A DNA stretch of 64,000 nt from Thalassia testudinum (GCA_037157565.1 JAZHRO010000003.1:38639001-38703000); one strand, 5' to 3'. Positions 47,037-58,120 are shown, counted from the first letter of the stretch. The notes: generated by a model not told the origin, from the letters alone. Numbers and translations: made by a program.

Positions 47037-48245
47037 CAACAGAATTTACTTTATTGTTTATTGCGTTTCTTTGCATTTACATAACACTAACTCTACTTGT
47101 CTTTGATCTACTATCTTGCAGGTACCTTAGCATGCAGATCCAGGTGCGGTAGACCGGAGTAAAGTATGCGTAGAGTGTTTTGTAAGTGTCTCCCACACTA
47201 CCCCCACCTTAGTTTTCATTCCATATCCTAATAAGTCAAACCCAAATCAACTTAGGTGCTTCTTATAAACCCTTGGATAGATTTGGTTGTTTGTTTGCCA
47301 CCACCACTCACCTCGCCATTCACATAAATAAAAAATAAAAATAAAAAGTAGAAATCTAAATAGGTTAAGGCACTTGTTATCCTAAGGCACATAATCACTT
47401 TGATTCTACCACTTAACCAGGATCTGACCTATGGACCCAGTACACTTTAACTAAATACACATAAGTGAGTAGAAATCTAAATAGGTTAAGCATTCTTGTG
47501 TGCCTTAACTAAGTGGTGCAATAGGCCAATTGATTGAGCTGTTTAGGCTGCACCACTCAATCTAAAACTAATCCATCAAGTAGCTTGCCACTTAGGGTTG
47601 ATTCTTAGGGCTGAACCAGGCACTCCATAATATTTTTGATATCTAAAGGAACATATCATCACCCGTGATTTCAAAACTTGGAGTGTTCTACTAGACCTTG
47701 ATTGAACCAACCTAAGGATTAAACCCTACAAGCTACTAAACAAGGTTAAATCCTTAAAGACACATCATTAAATAACCTTGTTTGAGAACCCTGGTTGTGC
47801 ATGCACACACATTTTAACTGATCATTAAGGGAACAACCCATCTAAAGGGCCCATCACATTCCTGAAGCACCATTGTCCCAAGCCTAACTAAAATTGATTA
47901 GACGTTGGCCCTAAGGACTGGTTCGCTTGTCGGGATCCAAATTGAGATTGTTCACGATTAACCTACTTATACTAGTCAATCTGATGTCAAGCTAGTGGAC
48001 TAGCATCAAATGACCACGGCTAGGGGGTACATTAGTAACCGGAGGTGCAAGCCAAAGCAAGAACCTTCACCCCGGTCCCTCCTTCTAACTAGTTGGATTG
48101 CCTGGACATAAGTAAAGTAAATCGTCCATAATCTTAGGATGGATTCTGAGAGTCTGTAGACCTTTAGGCTACCCAACATAAGGACAAGCTTGTATTTTTG
48201 TATTGCAGGGCTCCTTTCTCTTCTGATTTCCCTCCTTACCTCACC
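47037..48245 (+). other. Element G leader with conserved module
   Basis: About 1.2 kb without a gene. At 48001-48090 it carries the module shared with C and D: ATGACCACGGCTAGGGGGTA, AACCGGAGGTGCAAGCCAAA, GCAAGAACCTTCACCCCGG. Confidence 0.65.
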
Positions 48246-49437
48246 ATGTACCCTTCCACATCCTACACACATTTCACATCCTATCCTCCTACCACCACTT
48301 ACCCCAAGATGATTACTATCCCAACTTGACTTGTAATTACCCATCCACTAGCTGGGATGACTTTCATTGGGGATATGAATCCGAACCTCAGTGTCCAGGG
48401 CCAAACCCTGGGTAACAAGACTATGATTACTATCCTTCCTAGAGCTACAATGATTGTAGATCTCCATCCTTTGATAACCAAACCAACCCGATTTACAATC
48501 AAGAAGGATATCATGATTATAACACCTACCCTCCCCAGTATTCCACTAAATATAAATCGCCACCATCCTTTGAACAACCTAGAATGACCTACTTTCATGG
48601 AGAGACCCGAGAACCTCGACATCTTGACTCCCCTAGATTCAACCCAAACGCACCCAAACCTGAATCGAGCCAGTCGGTCTTGGTGAACCAGATCCAAGAT
48701 AGAGTGTTGGCTAATTTGAGGAACACCATTCAATCTTTAGAAGCCCAACCAACACCATGCACTAAAGCACTGGAGCCTATGATCAAAATGATTGATGAAC
48801 TTAACAGTTCTCTATTGGATTTGCTCCAAAGTCTTAGGGATAGAGACCTGGGTGAGTTTCTTCTTTGGAAATTGTCGAGGTTGAGGATGAAATTTGTGCT
48901 TGCACTAGTCAAATCTTGGGATGATTCTCAAGATGAACCCTCTTCAAAAGAGCCAATGTTTGAACCCGCTCAGCCGTCGGTCGGGGGGGATACATATACA
49001 GAAATTGGAGATGACCAGATTGGTCTAGAGCAACCCTTTGAGGATGAATCGATTGATTCACCCGAGATCCCCAAGTCAGGAAACGAAGAAAATTATGTCT
49101 CCTTGGATGATGAAATGACTTGTGATGTTGAGACATATACAAATGAGGATCTTGAATTCTTTGATTTTGAGGGTGAGGAATCTCTTAGTGAAGTCTCACT
49201 TAAGCTTGAGGAAAATGATTTTAGTGAGACATACGGGCTCGAGTATGACGACCAATTTGGTAGCCCAACTACTGAAGATTCTGATTCGGTTGGGGCTAAC
49301 TTGGAGGATCCGATACCTGACGACTCAATTAGTAGCCCCATTCCTCAACCACACCCCGAAGAGCTGAATGAACATACTTTTGAGATCATTATGCCCAAGT
49401 CAATCTTGATTTAGCCACAATTGTTGGACTTGGGTAC
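48246..49437 (+). pseudogene. C/G-family ORF of element G (unknown protein), damaged and truncated
   Basis: From MYPSTSYTHFTSYPP at 48246 the reading suffers one frameshift near 48305 and two stops (about 48410 and 48450). It is then open from 48584 to 49414 (276 aa). The N-terminal third is Tyr/Pro/Ser-rich (YNQEGY near 48500). The middle is helical and charged (QIQDRVLANLRNTIQSLEAQ, FLLWKLSRLRMKFVLALVK). The C-terminal half is strongly acidic (FDFEGEESLSEVSLKLEEND). Element C has the same order of segments with clear similarity throughout. No Gag, protease or RT motif is present and I do not recognise the family. D-aut interrupts it shortly after PKSILI. Confidence 0.7.
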
Positions 49438-50376
49438 TGTTGGGAAGTCATTGATCACGTTTTTGATAGAAAAAAGCATCATAGTATAGTTGCGAAATAT
49501 GATCCAACAATGATATTATCTCCTAAAAATAATGAGACTTGAGTCCCGGTTGTTCGTCTCTGGGAGGCGTTTGCTTTACTCTAGAAATTGATTTTTTTGA
49601 TGCTCTACTTCATTTAAAGATGCACGTCGGTTTCTAATCACCTAACTAAAACTTCACCACTTCTTTTATTAACTCGGATTACGTGTGCTTGCATCAAATA
49701 AATTACGAAGGTGAACATGTTAGTTTCTATGCGCACGATTCTGGTGAGGTGGTGACTATTTATGGAGAAAGCGTCTATCATAAGATTTTCAATATCCTCA
49801 AGAAATGACATGCTTGTGCGTAATGGATAGACAGTTAAAGAGCAGGCAACTTAAATCATGCAAATATGATAATTGTTAAGCTCATGGTGACTTCAAACAC
49901 ATAAAGAGATATATATATAAATGTGTTTTCATTTATTTCATTGGAGAGTTGTTGCATAAGAAATTTAGAGGAAAGCTTGTACAAAAATGATTGAAATGGA
50001 AATCTAGCTACTAAAAAATGACTGCATACAAGAATCTTTGGGGGGATTTCGCATGCATCATTGGGGGAGAAGCTAAGACTACGCTACTAAGTAGTAATAA
50101 AAGCAATAAAATTATGAAGAGCATAAAGTAAATCTAGCATATTACAGGGCATTCAGGGGTGGTCCCCGATGTCCTTGGAGTGGTCGGGAGAAGAATTAGG
50201 GACGGCCAATGTAGCTTAGGTCGACCCTTGGAGAGAGGGAGGAGTGATCTAGCATCTTGGCATGACGTCCTCCATGGTGGTGGTAGTGAGCTCGTGGTGG
50301 TGGAGTGGCTAGCTAAGTGGAAGTGGGCGTGAATGGCACCAATGGAGTGAATTTGCCAAGGAAGTGAATGGGTGCA
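49438..50376 (-). repeat. D-aut 3' LTR, distal part (R/U5)
   Basis: The plus strand starts TGTTGGGAAGTCATTGATCA and contains ATAATGAGACTTGAGTCCCG, the reverse complement of the D LTR end. It ends at the C insertion, where GTGCA (50372-50376) is duplicated at 58116-58120. Confidence 0.85.
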
Positions 50377-51134
50377 TGTTGAACGTTTACGAATCGCTAC
50401 GCTAACGTGTTCGGTTTTGGAGAACCTGTCGATGTAGTTCGAAAGCGAAGAATTCACGTTCAACAAATAAAATTTATACCGAAATGAAAATTCTGGGCCG
50501 AACATAGGGAGGCGGACGTTTGATTTAAAAACTACGCGTTTCTTTTTATTTGTTACAGAATAATTCAATTTAAAACTATCTAATTATTTACAATAAATAG
50601 AAGAGAGAGAGAGAGTACGAGAGAAAGAGAATATTACATAGTGAAATCATAATGAGATGTAGAATAAACAAGGAATTTTTCATTGAGGAGATTTTTCATT
50701 ACAACTAGAAAGCATAAAACAATTACTCTAGAAAGCGATAAATTTACTCTAGAAAGCATTAAAAGAATGGAGGGAGAAATGTCCTCCTCGACGATTGCTT
50801 GGAGGACGAACAAAACTACACTAGAAAGCAGTAAATTTATACTAGAAAGCAGTAAAAAGAATAGGGAGAGAGGAATCCTCCTCGACAGTTGCTTGGAGGA
50901 CAAGCCGGACGGGACGACGCCTGGACGAAGGAGAACGAAGCAGGACGAAGGAGGACGAAGCAGAAGAACGGGAACGAAGCAGCACACCGTCATCGTCGCG
51001 GGATCCACTTCCGATGGGGAACAAAAATTGGGCTGTCTCGCGAGAAGCATCCCAGGTGTTGGACAAGCTTCTCCTGAGCTTTGGAGGGGTAGAGAGGAGA
51101 AGGAAGGGATGAAAATTTCGTATGTAGGGGGTCT

Positions 51135-51143
51135 CCTTTTATA
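51135..51143 (-). promoter_or_regulatory. TATA box of the element C 3' LTR
   Basis: Minus strand TATAAAAGG; the 5' LTR has the same site at about 57087-57094. Confidence 0.7.
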
Positions 51144-51197
51144 ATTGCAAGGAGTGGGGGCAAAATGGACATTAAAACTTCAAAACAATAAATGAGG

Positions 51198-51262
51198 GGT
51201 CTTTAGTGACGGATAAAAAAATCTTTAGTGACGGATAAATCTGTCACTAAAGCCCTGACGTG
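51198..51262. repeat. TTTAGTGACGG direct and inverted repeats in the C LTR
   Basis: CTTTAGTGACGGATAAA occurs twice in direct orientation, followed by TCTGTCACTAAAG in inverse orientation. The 5' LTR keeps one inverted pair at about 57151-57180. The motif resembles the subterminal repeats of plant CACTA transposons; whether that is the origin is inference. Confidence 0.6.
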
Positions 51263-51337
51263 GGTGTAGCTTCCGCCCCCACGCGCACCGCTTCAGCTGC
51301 CCGCATGCCCAGCGCCATCGCACGGACGCTGAGTCTC

Positions 51338-51365
51338 AGCCGTCCGATCACGATATCGGACGGCT
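51338..51365. repeat. 11-bp inverted repeat in the C LTR
   Basis: AGCCGTCCGAT and ATCGGACGGCT are separated by 6 nt, a perfect stem. The 5' LTR has a nearly identical stem near 57268-57297. Confidence 0.7.
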
Positions 51366-51517
51366 TAAAACGCATCTTCTCCCGCTACGCTACGCACCCG
51401 CCCGCGTGTGATCGCGCGTCCATGCTGCGCGTCCAATCGCACGTCGGCGCTAGTGGGCGCACGCAGCCGTTGGATCACAATCTAACGCTCCACTCACCGC
51501 TCGCTTGCCATTATTTG

Positions 51518-51580
51518 AGGCTCGCGAGACTCGATCCCGCGACCTCTGCTTCGCCCGCCGCTTCATCTCCGCTGCGCTAC
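51518..51580 (-). repeat. tRNA/SINE-like segment in the C 3' LTR
   Basis: On the minus strand TAGCGCAGCGG (51569-51579) fits the Pol III A box and GGATCGAGTCT (51527-51537) fits the B box, about 40 nt apart as in tRNAs. TCGCG and CGCGA flank the B box as a possible T-arm stem. No full cloverleaf is evident, so it is not called a tRNA gene. Confidence 0.5.
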
Positions 51581-52183
51581 AACATCGAGAAGGTCGCGAG
51601 GATGATTTTAAAGCACCGCGTCCACACCCGTTGGATCGAGATCCAACGGCAGAGAGGGGGCAGGTGCGCGGTCTTCATGGAATGTAGGCGGCCGTTTGGG
51701 TGGCCGAGATGGCACCACATGGTGCCATCTTGGCCGTCCATCTTATGGAAGTTGTAGATGGTGCCACGGATGTTGGATTGACTTGATTCTTGTGTCGTTG
51801 AGCTGCGATCGTCAATCCGAACTCATCTGTGCAGTCAGATTTGTCATCTGAAGTGTGGATTTTCACCATCCTAGCCCTTGATCTTCTAGGGTTCTTCAGG
51901 CACTATCTGATGCTACGGATGCCTGATTAGGGTGATCTTGGAGTCGTTGAACTCCAATCGCCGCCCTGATCACATCCATACGATTGGATCTTTGATCCGA
52001 GGCCCCGATAAAATGTTTGCCCTATCCAAGCACATAAAAGGAGACAATTAACCTCCACTTTATTCAAACTACTCTAAATGCAAGATGATGCATGTTATGA
52101 AATATTTATATCATGAAATGCAATCCTATGCTTAAGAACATGCATAAATAGACATTTTAAGTAGTGTAAATGTGTTTACATCA

Positions 52184-52210
52184 TACCCCCATGCCTATCT
52201 TTTGCTAGTC
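52184..52210 (-). promoter_or_regulatory. Element C 3' polypurine tract
   Basis: The minus strand reads GACTAGCAAAAGATA then GGCATGGGGGTA directly before the LTR start at 52183. Confidence 0.85.
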
Positions 52211-53406
52211 CCTAGCAAAAACTATATGCTATTTATAAAAGAATTAGGTTGGATTATTTGGACTTGAGTTATTTTCAATCATTAAGAAATTGTCTACTTA
52301 GGAACTGAACTATCAAAGACACAATAGTACCCGGGTATCAGCCAAATTGCAGACCGCCTCAAGCCCTCGCCTTATTAAAAGAAAATTTTCTTTTTCTCTT
52401 TTCTAGTTTTTTTGGATTTTCAAATTTTAGGGTTTAAGAGTGGCTTTCTACGGCCATTCAACTCACCCAAGATTTGATGAGAATCCTAAGTTTTAAGCAT
52501 CTTATTGTGATTGTGATAGACTCGTTGACCGGTAATTAAAATGGACTTCGGATTTCTACGCCTCTAGGTGACCTCAAAAAGACTTCTGCCTAAAGGCGTA
52601 TCTTTACAACCGATGGCTTTCTCCCTACTTTTATTTTTTTACGGGGTCAACACAAGGGTGAATCCAATGTATATCTCCCCGGTTTATTCTACTTCTCCGC
52701 TTCTTCCTAAGTGTTTTGGGAATTTTTAGTGCATTTTCTAAGCTGGGTTTTGGACAACCGGTCGATGAGCTGTTACCACTGATAACTTGCTAGCCATACT
52801 CATGCGGCGAAGTGTGGCTTATTTCTTTTTGTTCTTTTCTCCTTTTCTTTTTGAATTTTTTTTTTCTTCTTTTTTTTTTTTTTACGTAGGTGGCTTCCCT
52901 GGTCTAAGATTTACCTAAAGGCAGCAAAAAGAGAAATGTCCAGTGACTAGGCTCTGGACAACCTACCTATGGGTTGTTACCCACGATAACTTGCCAGCCA
53001 TATCACCCTAGAAGGTTCATTAGCTACCCAATTTCCGTTAAAATCGCCGAACAACGAGTCAGTGCAAAGAAAGTGTGCAGATGCTTAAGACTCAAAATTC
53101 CCTCAAATCAGAGGGTGGGTTGATAAGTCGTGTACTTATCACCCAAACTTATTTATTACAATTATAATAGAATTAAGATGGCAAGGACTCGAAAGACAAA
53201 TCCACATTTTAGTGGATACACGGGGTGATTAAGTCCAAAGACCTAAAGGATCTATGTGTACAAATCATAATGTATTATTTCCTAAGATTGAAAATTTTCT
53301 TAAACCCAAATTTTCTTTCCTAATTCCATTTTTTTTTTTTCATTTTTTATAAAAGAAAATAAAACAAATCTACAGAGCTGACGAATGAATTCAGAGATGA
53401 ATATCC
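52211..53406 (-). other. Element C 3' non-coding region
   Basis: About 1.2 kb with T-rich tracts near 52856-52885 and 53330-53347 and no credible gene. Confidence 0.6.
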
Positions 53407-53440
53407 ACCCCCCATGCCTATCTAATGCAATGTCCTCATT
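53407..53440 (-). promoter_or_regulatory. Internal polypurine-like tract of element C
   Basis: The minus strand reads CAATGAGGACATTGCATTAG then TAGGCATGGGGGGTGGAT, the same module as in A, D, D-aut and F. A post-ORF box (AGCTGAAGGCACTAAATTTA) lies about 140 bp upstream on the minus strand, near 53550-53572. Confidence 0.6.
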
Positions 53441-53807
53441 GTATTAGAAAGACATAAAACAGAGTCGAAAAGCGAAGAAAGCACTTGAATTACGTGAATG
53501 TCAGGTCTGCTCCGAGATGAAAATTAAGAAGAACTGTATATATGCTAAATTTAGTGCCTTCAGCTAGGCACACTATACAAAGAAAAGAAATGAAGAATTC
53601 ACAAATGCAGGTCAGAATTAAAATAAATAGAAGAATCCTCCGACCTGTCAACAGAGGTCCACAGATATGGATCAGATTGTGGTGCAAACCCACACCCCAT
53701 AATCGAGAATATCTTAGGTTTTGGATAAAAATTACCCAAAACCTAAAATCAGAATGCAAGCGGGGTCGGGCCTGCGATTTATGAGGATGCAACCCAAGAT
53801 CAAAAAG

Positions 53808-55229
53808 TCAGGTTATAGAGAATTGAAGCTCAAAAGGATAATCGTTGAATGTGTGCTTGAGTTGAACATCCTCGAAACAAATGTCGTAAGGGTTCTGATT
53901 TGATGGTTTAAGCTTAAAAGGAACCCTTCGACTCAATCTTCTATTTCCTCCAAAATTAACTTCCCAAATCAGAACTTCCCAGCTCCTATCCTCCTCATTT
54001 AGCATATCAAATTCCAGGACCTCTTGTATATTCATCACCCCATCTGAAATCTCCAAGTCTAAATGATGTGGCAGAATCAAATTTGACTTGGGTCTAATTA
54101 TCTCAGAATTAGAATCATCAATAAGCTCAACAGGGTGTAACTGATAATCAGGGCATTGAATTGATTCCTCCAGAAAATGCGATTCTGGATCCGTAATGTG
54201 TGACCTAATAAGATCAGTGTCCTCAGTTATTGGGCTATCAAATGATCTATCAGATTCCTCAGGCCCAATCATCTCACAGAAATCGTGTTCAGAAAACTCG
54301 CGTGAGACTTCGCAACTTGAATCTTCACCATCAGGATCCGTATCAATGTATGTCCCAAAATCAGTTGTCACTTTGTGTTCCCCAGAGACATACGTTTCCT
54401 CGTAACCCGACTCAGGGATCTCAGGTGAAGAAATCAGATCATCCTTAATTGGTTATTTTAATTCAATCTGGTCAGTCTCGTAACACGTGTCCCCCCCAAC
54501 AGGTGCTTGAGCAGGTTCTTTCATTGGCTTTCCTAAAGAGGGTTCATCCTGGGAATTATTCCAAGATTGAATCAAAGCGACCACGAATCTCATCCTCAAT
54601 TTCGCTAATTTACCAAATAGAAAATCACTCGGGTTCTTATCCTTAACATCCTGGAGCCAATCCAACAAAGACTTGTTTAAATCATCAATCATTTCAATCA
54701 GGGGCTCCAATCTCTCAATGCAAGGTATTGGCTGAACTTCTAAAGATTGAATGATATTCCTCAAGTTAGCCAGAACCTTATCTTGAACCTGGTTAACTTG
54801 AACCAAATGAGTTGGTTCACGGTTTGGCGGGTTTGGGCTTAATGCAGGGGAATTAACGAATTGAGATTCGTTATACCCTTCCTGATAATAGGTCATTTCA
54901 GATTGTTGAAAAGATGGTGATGACCTAAAGGCAGTGAAATCAGAGGATGGGTAAGGATCGGTGTATCCTTCTTGATTGTAGATCATATTAGGCTGTTCAT
55001 GAAAGGAAGACGATCTATAATCGATGTAGCTCTGAGAAGGATAGAAATCAAAATCAAAGTGTTTAGGGTTAGACCCTAAACACGGAGGTCTGGAACTGTA
55101 TCCCCAATCTGAATTATCCCAACTAACTGATGGTTGATTATAGTACGAGTTGGGATAATCGTCATGTTGAGGATAATTCACAAGAGGAGGGAAAGAGTGG
55201 GAATGCGTGAAATATGTGGAAGGATTCAT
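53808..55229 (-). pseudogene. C/G-family ORF of element C (unknown protein), one in-frame stop
   Basis: From Met at 55229 (MNPSTYFTHSHSFPP, matching the start in G) the frame is open to a single TAA at 54453-54455. It then continues in the same frame to 53808, about 474 codons in total. Residues 1-140 are Tyr/Ser/Pro/Asn-rich (YNQEGYTDPYPSS). A helical middle follows (QVQDKVLANLRNIIQSLEVQ, FLFGKLAKLRMRFVVALIQS), then an acidic C-terminal half (DTDPDGEDSSCEV, FCEMIGPEESDRSFDSPITE). It is similar to the G ORF along its whole length. An upstream Met at 55265 lengthens the frame, but that extension is not shared with G. No known domain is seen. The position after the leader is where Gag would be expected, so an RNA- or particle-associated role is a guess only. 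Confidence 0.75.
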
Positions 55230-55265
55230 GTGACACAGGAGGAAGAAAGGTGCCCTGCAATACAA

Positions 55266-56425
55266 ACAATCAAACCTATCCTTAAATGGGTTAGCCTATA
55301 GACCTACAGACTCTCAAAACCCGTCTTGAGATAAAGGAATGATTTGATCTACTTCCATCTGTTCAATCCAACCAGTTAGAAGGAGGGACTGGGGAGAAGG
55401 TTCTTCCTTCGGCTTATGCCTCCGGTTCCTAGTGTACCACGCAGCCGTGATCATTTGACTCTGCTCCCCTAGCTAGACATCAGATTGAATAGTAGAAACA
55501 GACTAATCGAAAATAATCTTGTTCTAAGTTCTAAAGAGCGAGTTCAATCCTTAAGGCCAACGTCTACTCTATTTTATTTAGGGCTAGGTTTGAATGTGCT
55601 TTGGAATGTGATGGGCCCTTTAAATGGGTTGTGCCCTTAATGGTTGATTGATTTGTGTTTGTGTGCACAACCAGTGGTTTTCAAGCAAGATTGTTTTTGA
55701 TGTGGTGAATTTTAAGGTTCAAATCTTGCTTAGTAGCTTTTAAGATTCAACTTTAGGTATTCTCAAACAAGTTTCATTGGCACACCAAGTTTTCCAAGCA
55801 CGGGTGAAAATGTTTTCCTCCGAAGCTTAAAAAGAATGTGGAGTGCCTGGTAAATCTCTAATAGTTGAACCTAATTGGCAGCTACTTGATGAGTTGATTT
55901 TAATTGAAGTGGTGCAGCCCAAACAACTCAAACAACTGGTCACATATGCACCACTAAGTTAAGCACACAAAGATGGTTAATCTAGAATGATTTCTACTCT
56001 TTTATATGTTGCTTTATGTGTACCGGTTCCACAGATCAGAACCCGATTGAGTAGAAACAAATCAATTAGGTTAAGTGCCATTGAATGTGGGTGTATGTTG
56101 TGTGTTTGTTGAAAATTACCCCACAAAATTATTTTTTTTTTTAAAATGAAGGTGGAATGAATGTGAGTGAGAATCCAAACAACCAAACTATTCCTAGGAT
56201 TTATGCAAACACCTAGATTAATTGGAATTTGGATTTAATGTGGCGAATGAAATCTATGGATGGGGAAAGAATGGGGGATAACTTACAAAACCTTCCACAG
56301 CACTTCACTCCAATCTACTATTTTTGCTCATCTCAAAGGTGTACCTGCAATTACAATAAGAAAGGAGAAAAGTGAAGTAAATGATTTGTAAGTTACAAAA
56401 TGCGAAGTGAAATCAAAGAGCGTCG
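55266..56425 (-). other. Element C leader with conserved module
   Basis: About 1.16 kb without a gene. The module at 55378-55460 reads on the minus strand ATGATCACGGCTG, AACCGGAGGCATAAGCCGAA, GGAAGAACCTTCTCCCC, closely matching G (48001-48090) and D (22141-22227). Confidence 0.65.
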
Positions 56426-56445
56426 CCTCCCCGACAACGGCACCA
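56426..56445 (-). promoter_or_regulatory. Element C primer binding site
   Basis: Minus strand TGGTGCCGTTGTCGGGGAGG, tRNA-Asp type with two differences, 3 nt from the LTR end. Confidence 0.87.
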
Positions 56446-56448
56446 AAA

Positions 56449-58115
56449 AGTTGAACGTTTACGAATCGCTATGCTAACGTGTTCGATTTTGGAAAACCTA
56501 TTGTTGTAGTCCGAAAGTGAAGAATTCATGTTCAACAAATAAAATTTATACCGAAATGAAAATTCCGGGTCGAACACAGGGAGGCGGACGTTTGATTTAA
56601 AAACTACGCATTTCTTTTTATTTGTCACAGAATAATTCAATTTAAAACTATCTAATTATTTATAATAAATAGAAGAGAGAGAGAGTAAGAGAGAAAGAGA
56701 ATATTACACAGAGAAATCAAAATGAGATGTAAAAAAAATAGGGAATTTTTCATTGAGGAGATTGTTCATTACAACTAGAAAGCATAAAGCAATTACTCTA
56801 GAAAGCGATAAATTTACTCTAGAAAGCATTAAAAGAATGGAGGGAGAAATGTCCTCCTCGACGATTGCTTAGAGGATGAACAAAACTACACTAGAAAGCA
56901 GTAAATTTATACTAGAAAGCAGTAAAAAGAATAGGGAGAGAGAAATCCTCCTTGACGATTGCTTGGAGGACGAGCCGGATGGGACGACGCCTGGATGGAG
57001 GAGAACGAAGCAGCACGATGGAGGACGAAGCAGAAGAACGGGAACGAAGTAGCACACCATGATGAAAATTTTGTATGGAGGGGGTCTCCTTTTATATTTG
57101 CAAGGAGTGTGGGCAAAATGGACATTACAACTTCGAAACAATAAATGAGGGGTCTTTAGTGACAGATAAATCCATCACTAAAGCCCCGACGTGGGCGTAG
57201 CTTCCACGCCCACGCGTGCCACTTCAGCTGCCCGTGCACCCAATGCTATCGCAAGCACGCTGAGTCTCAACCGTCCGATCGCGAGATCGGACGGCTTAAA
57301 ACGCATCTTCGCCTGCTATGCTGCACGCCCGCCCGCATGTGATCACGCGTCCACGCTGCGCGTCCAATCGTGCGTCGGCGCTATTGGGCGCGTGCAGCCG
57401 TTGGATCGCAATCTGACGCTGCACGCGCCACTCGCTTGCGCTTGATTTGAGGCTCACGGGACTCGATCCTGCGACCTCTACTTCGGCCGCCACTTCATCT
57501 CCGCTACGCTACACCGTCGAGAAGGTCGTGAGGATGATTTTAAAGCGCCGCGTCCACAGCCATTGGATCGAGATCAAACGGCGGAGAGGGGGTGGGTGTG
57601 CGGTCTTCATGGAATGTAGGCGGCCATTTGGATGGTAGAGATGGCACCACGTGGGACCATCTTGGTCGTCCATCTTCTAGAAGTTGTAGATGGTGCCACA
57701 GATGTCGGATTGACTAGATTTTTGTGTCGTTGAGCTGCGATCGTTGATCCAAATTCATCTGTGCGGTTGGATTTGTCATTTGAAGTGCAGATTTTTACCA
57801 TCCTGGCCCTTGATCTTTGAGGGTTCCCCAGTCACTATCTGATGCTACGGATGCCTGAGTAGGGTGATCTGGGAGTCGTTGAACTCCAATCGCCGCCCTG
57901 ATCACATCCATAAGGTTGGATCTTTGATCCGAGGCTCTGATAAAATGTTTGCCCTGTCCAAGCACATAAAAGGAGACTATTTACCTGCATTTTATTCAAA
58001 CTACTCTAAATGCAAGATGATACGTGTTATACAATATTTATATCATGAAATGCAATCCTATGCTTAAGAACATGCATAAATAGACATTTTAAGTAGTGTA
58101 AATGTGTTTACATCA
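56449..58115 (-). repeat. Element C 5' LTR (1667 bp)
   Basis: Same order of motifs as the 3' LTR: TATA near 57087-57094, inverted TTTAGTGAC pair near 57151-57180, stem near 57268-57297, tRNA-like A box at 57501-57511 and B box (GGATCGAGTCC) at 57459-57469. It lacks about 125 bp just downstream of the TATA box relative to the 3' LTR. Confidence 0.9.
57450..57512 (-). repeat. tRNA/SINE-like segment in the C 5' LTR
   Basis: Minus strand A box TAGCGTAGCGG and B box GGATCGAGTCC; the B box differs at one base from the consensus GGTTCGANTCC. It is the counterpart of 51518-51580. Confidence 0.5.
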
Positions 58116-58120
58116 GTGCA
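58116..58120 (+). repeat. Target site duplication of C, right copy
   Basis: GTGCA, matching 50372-50376. Confidence 0.9.

Larger units (their letters stand above)
45493..49437 (+). mobile_element. Element G: non-autonomous LTR element of the C/G family (5' part)
   Basis: 5' LTR 45493-47013, primer site 47017, leader and an ORF of the same family as in element C. It is cut at 49437 by D-aut, and its remaining 3' part should lie beyond the window's right end. No Gag core or pol is seen in the part present. Confidence 0.85.
50377..52183 (-). repeat. Element C 3' LTR (1807 bp)
   Basis: On the minus strand it begins TGATGTAAACACATTTACAC (at 52183) and ends CAACA (at 50377). It has a TATA box at 51135-51143 and, upstream of that, repeats of TTTAGTGACGGATAAA (51198-51262), an 11-bp inverted repeat (51338-51365) and a tRNA-like segment (51518-51580). 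Compared with the 5' LTR it has about 125 extra bases near 50990-51110. Confidence 0.9.
50377..58115 (-). mobile_element. Element C: non-autonomous LTR element of the C/G family
   Basis: LTRs at 50377-52183 (3') and 56449-58115 (5'), primer site 56426-56445, polypurine tract at 52184-52195, perfect target duplication GTGCA on both sides. The internal 4.27 kb contains one long ORF with a single in-frame stop and no Gag core, protease, RT or integrase. It landed in the D-aut LTR about 25 bp downstream of that LTR's TATA box. Confidence 0.92.

Noticed and set aside
51518..51580. A genuine tRNA gene
   Set aside because: A and B boxes fit but no acceptor or anticodon arms can be paired convincingly, so only a tRNA-like segment is reported.
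51260..51757. 165-aa ORF in the C LTR
   Set aside because: It lies on the strand opposite to the element, in LTR sequence, and its homologue in the 5' LTR (57191-57445) is broken elsewhere.
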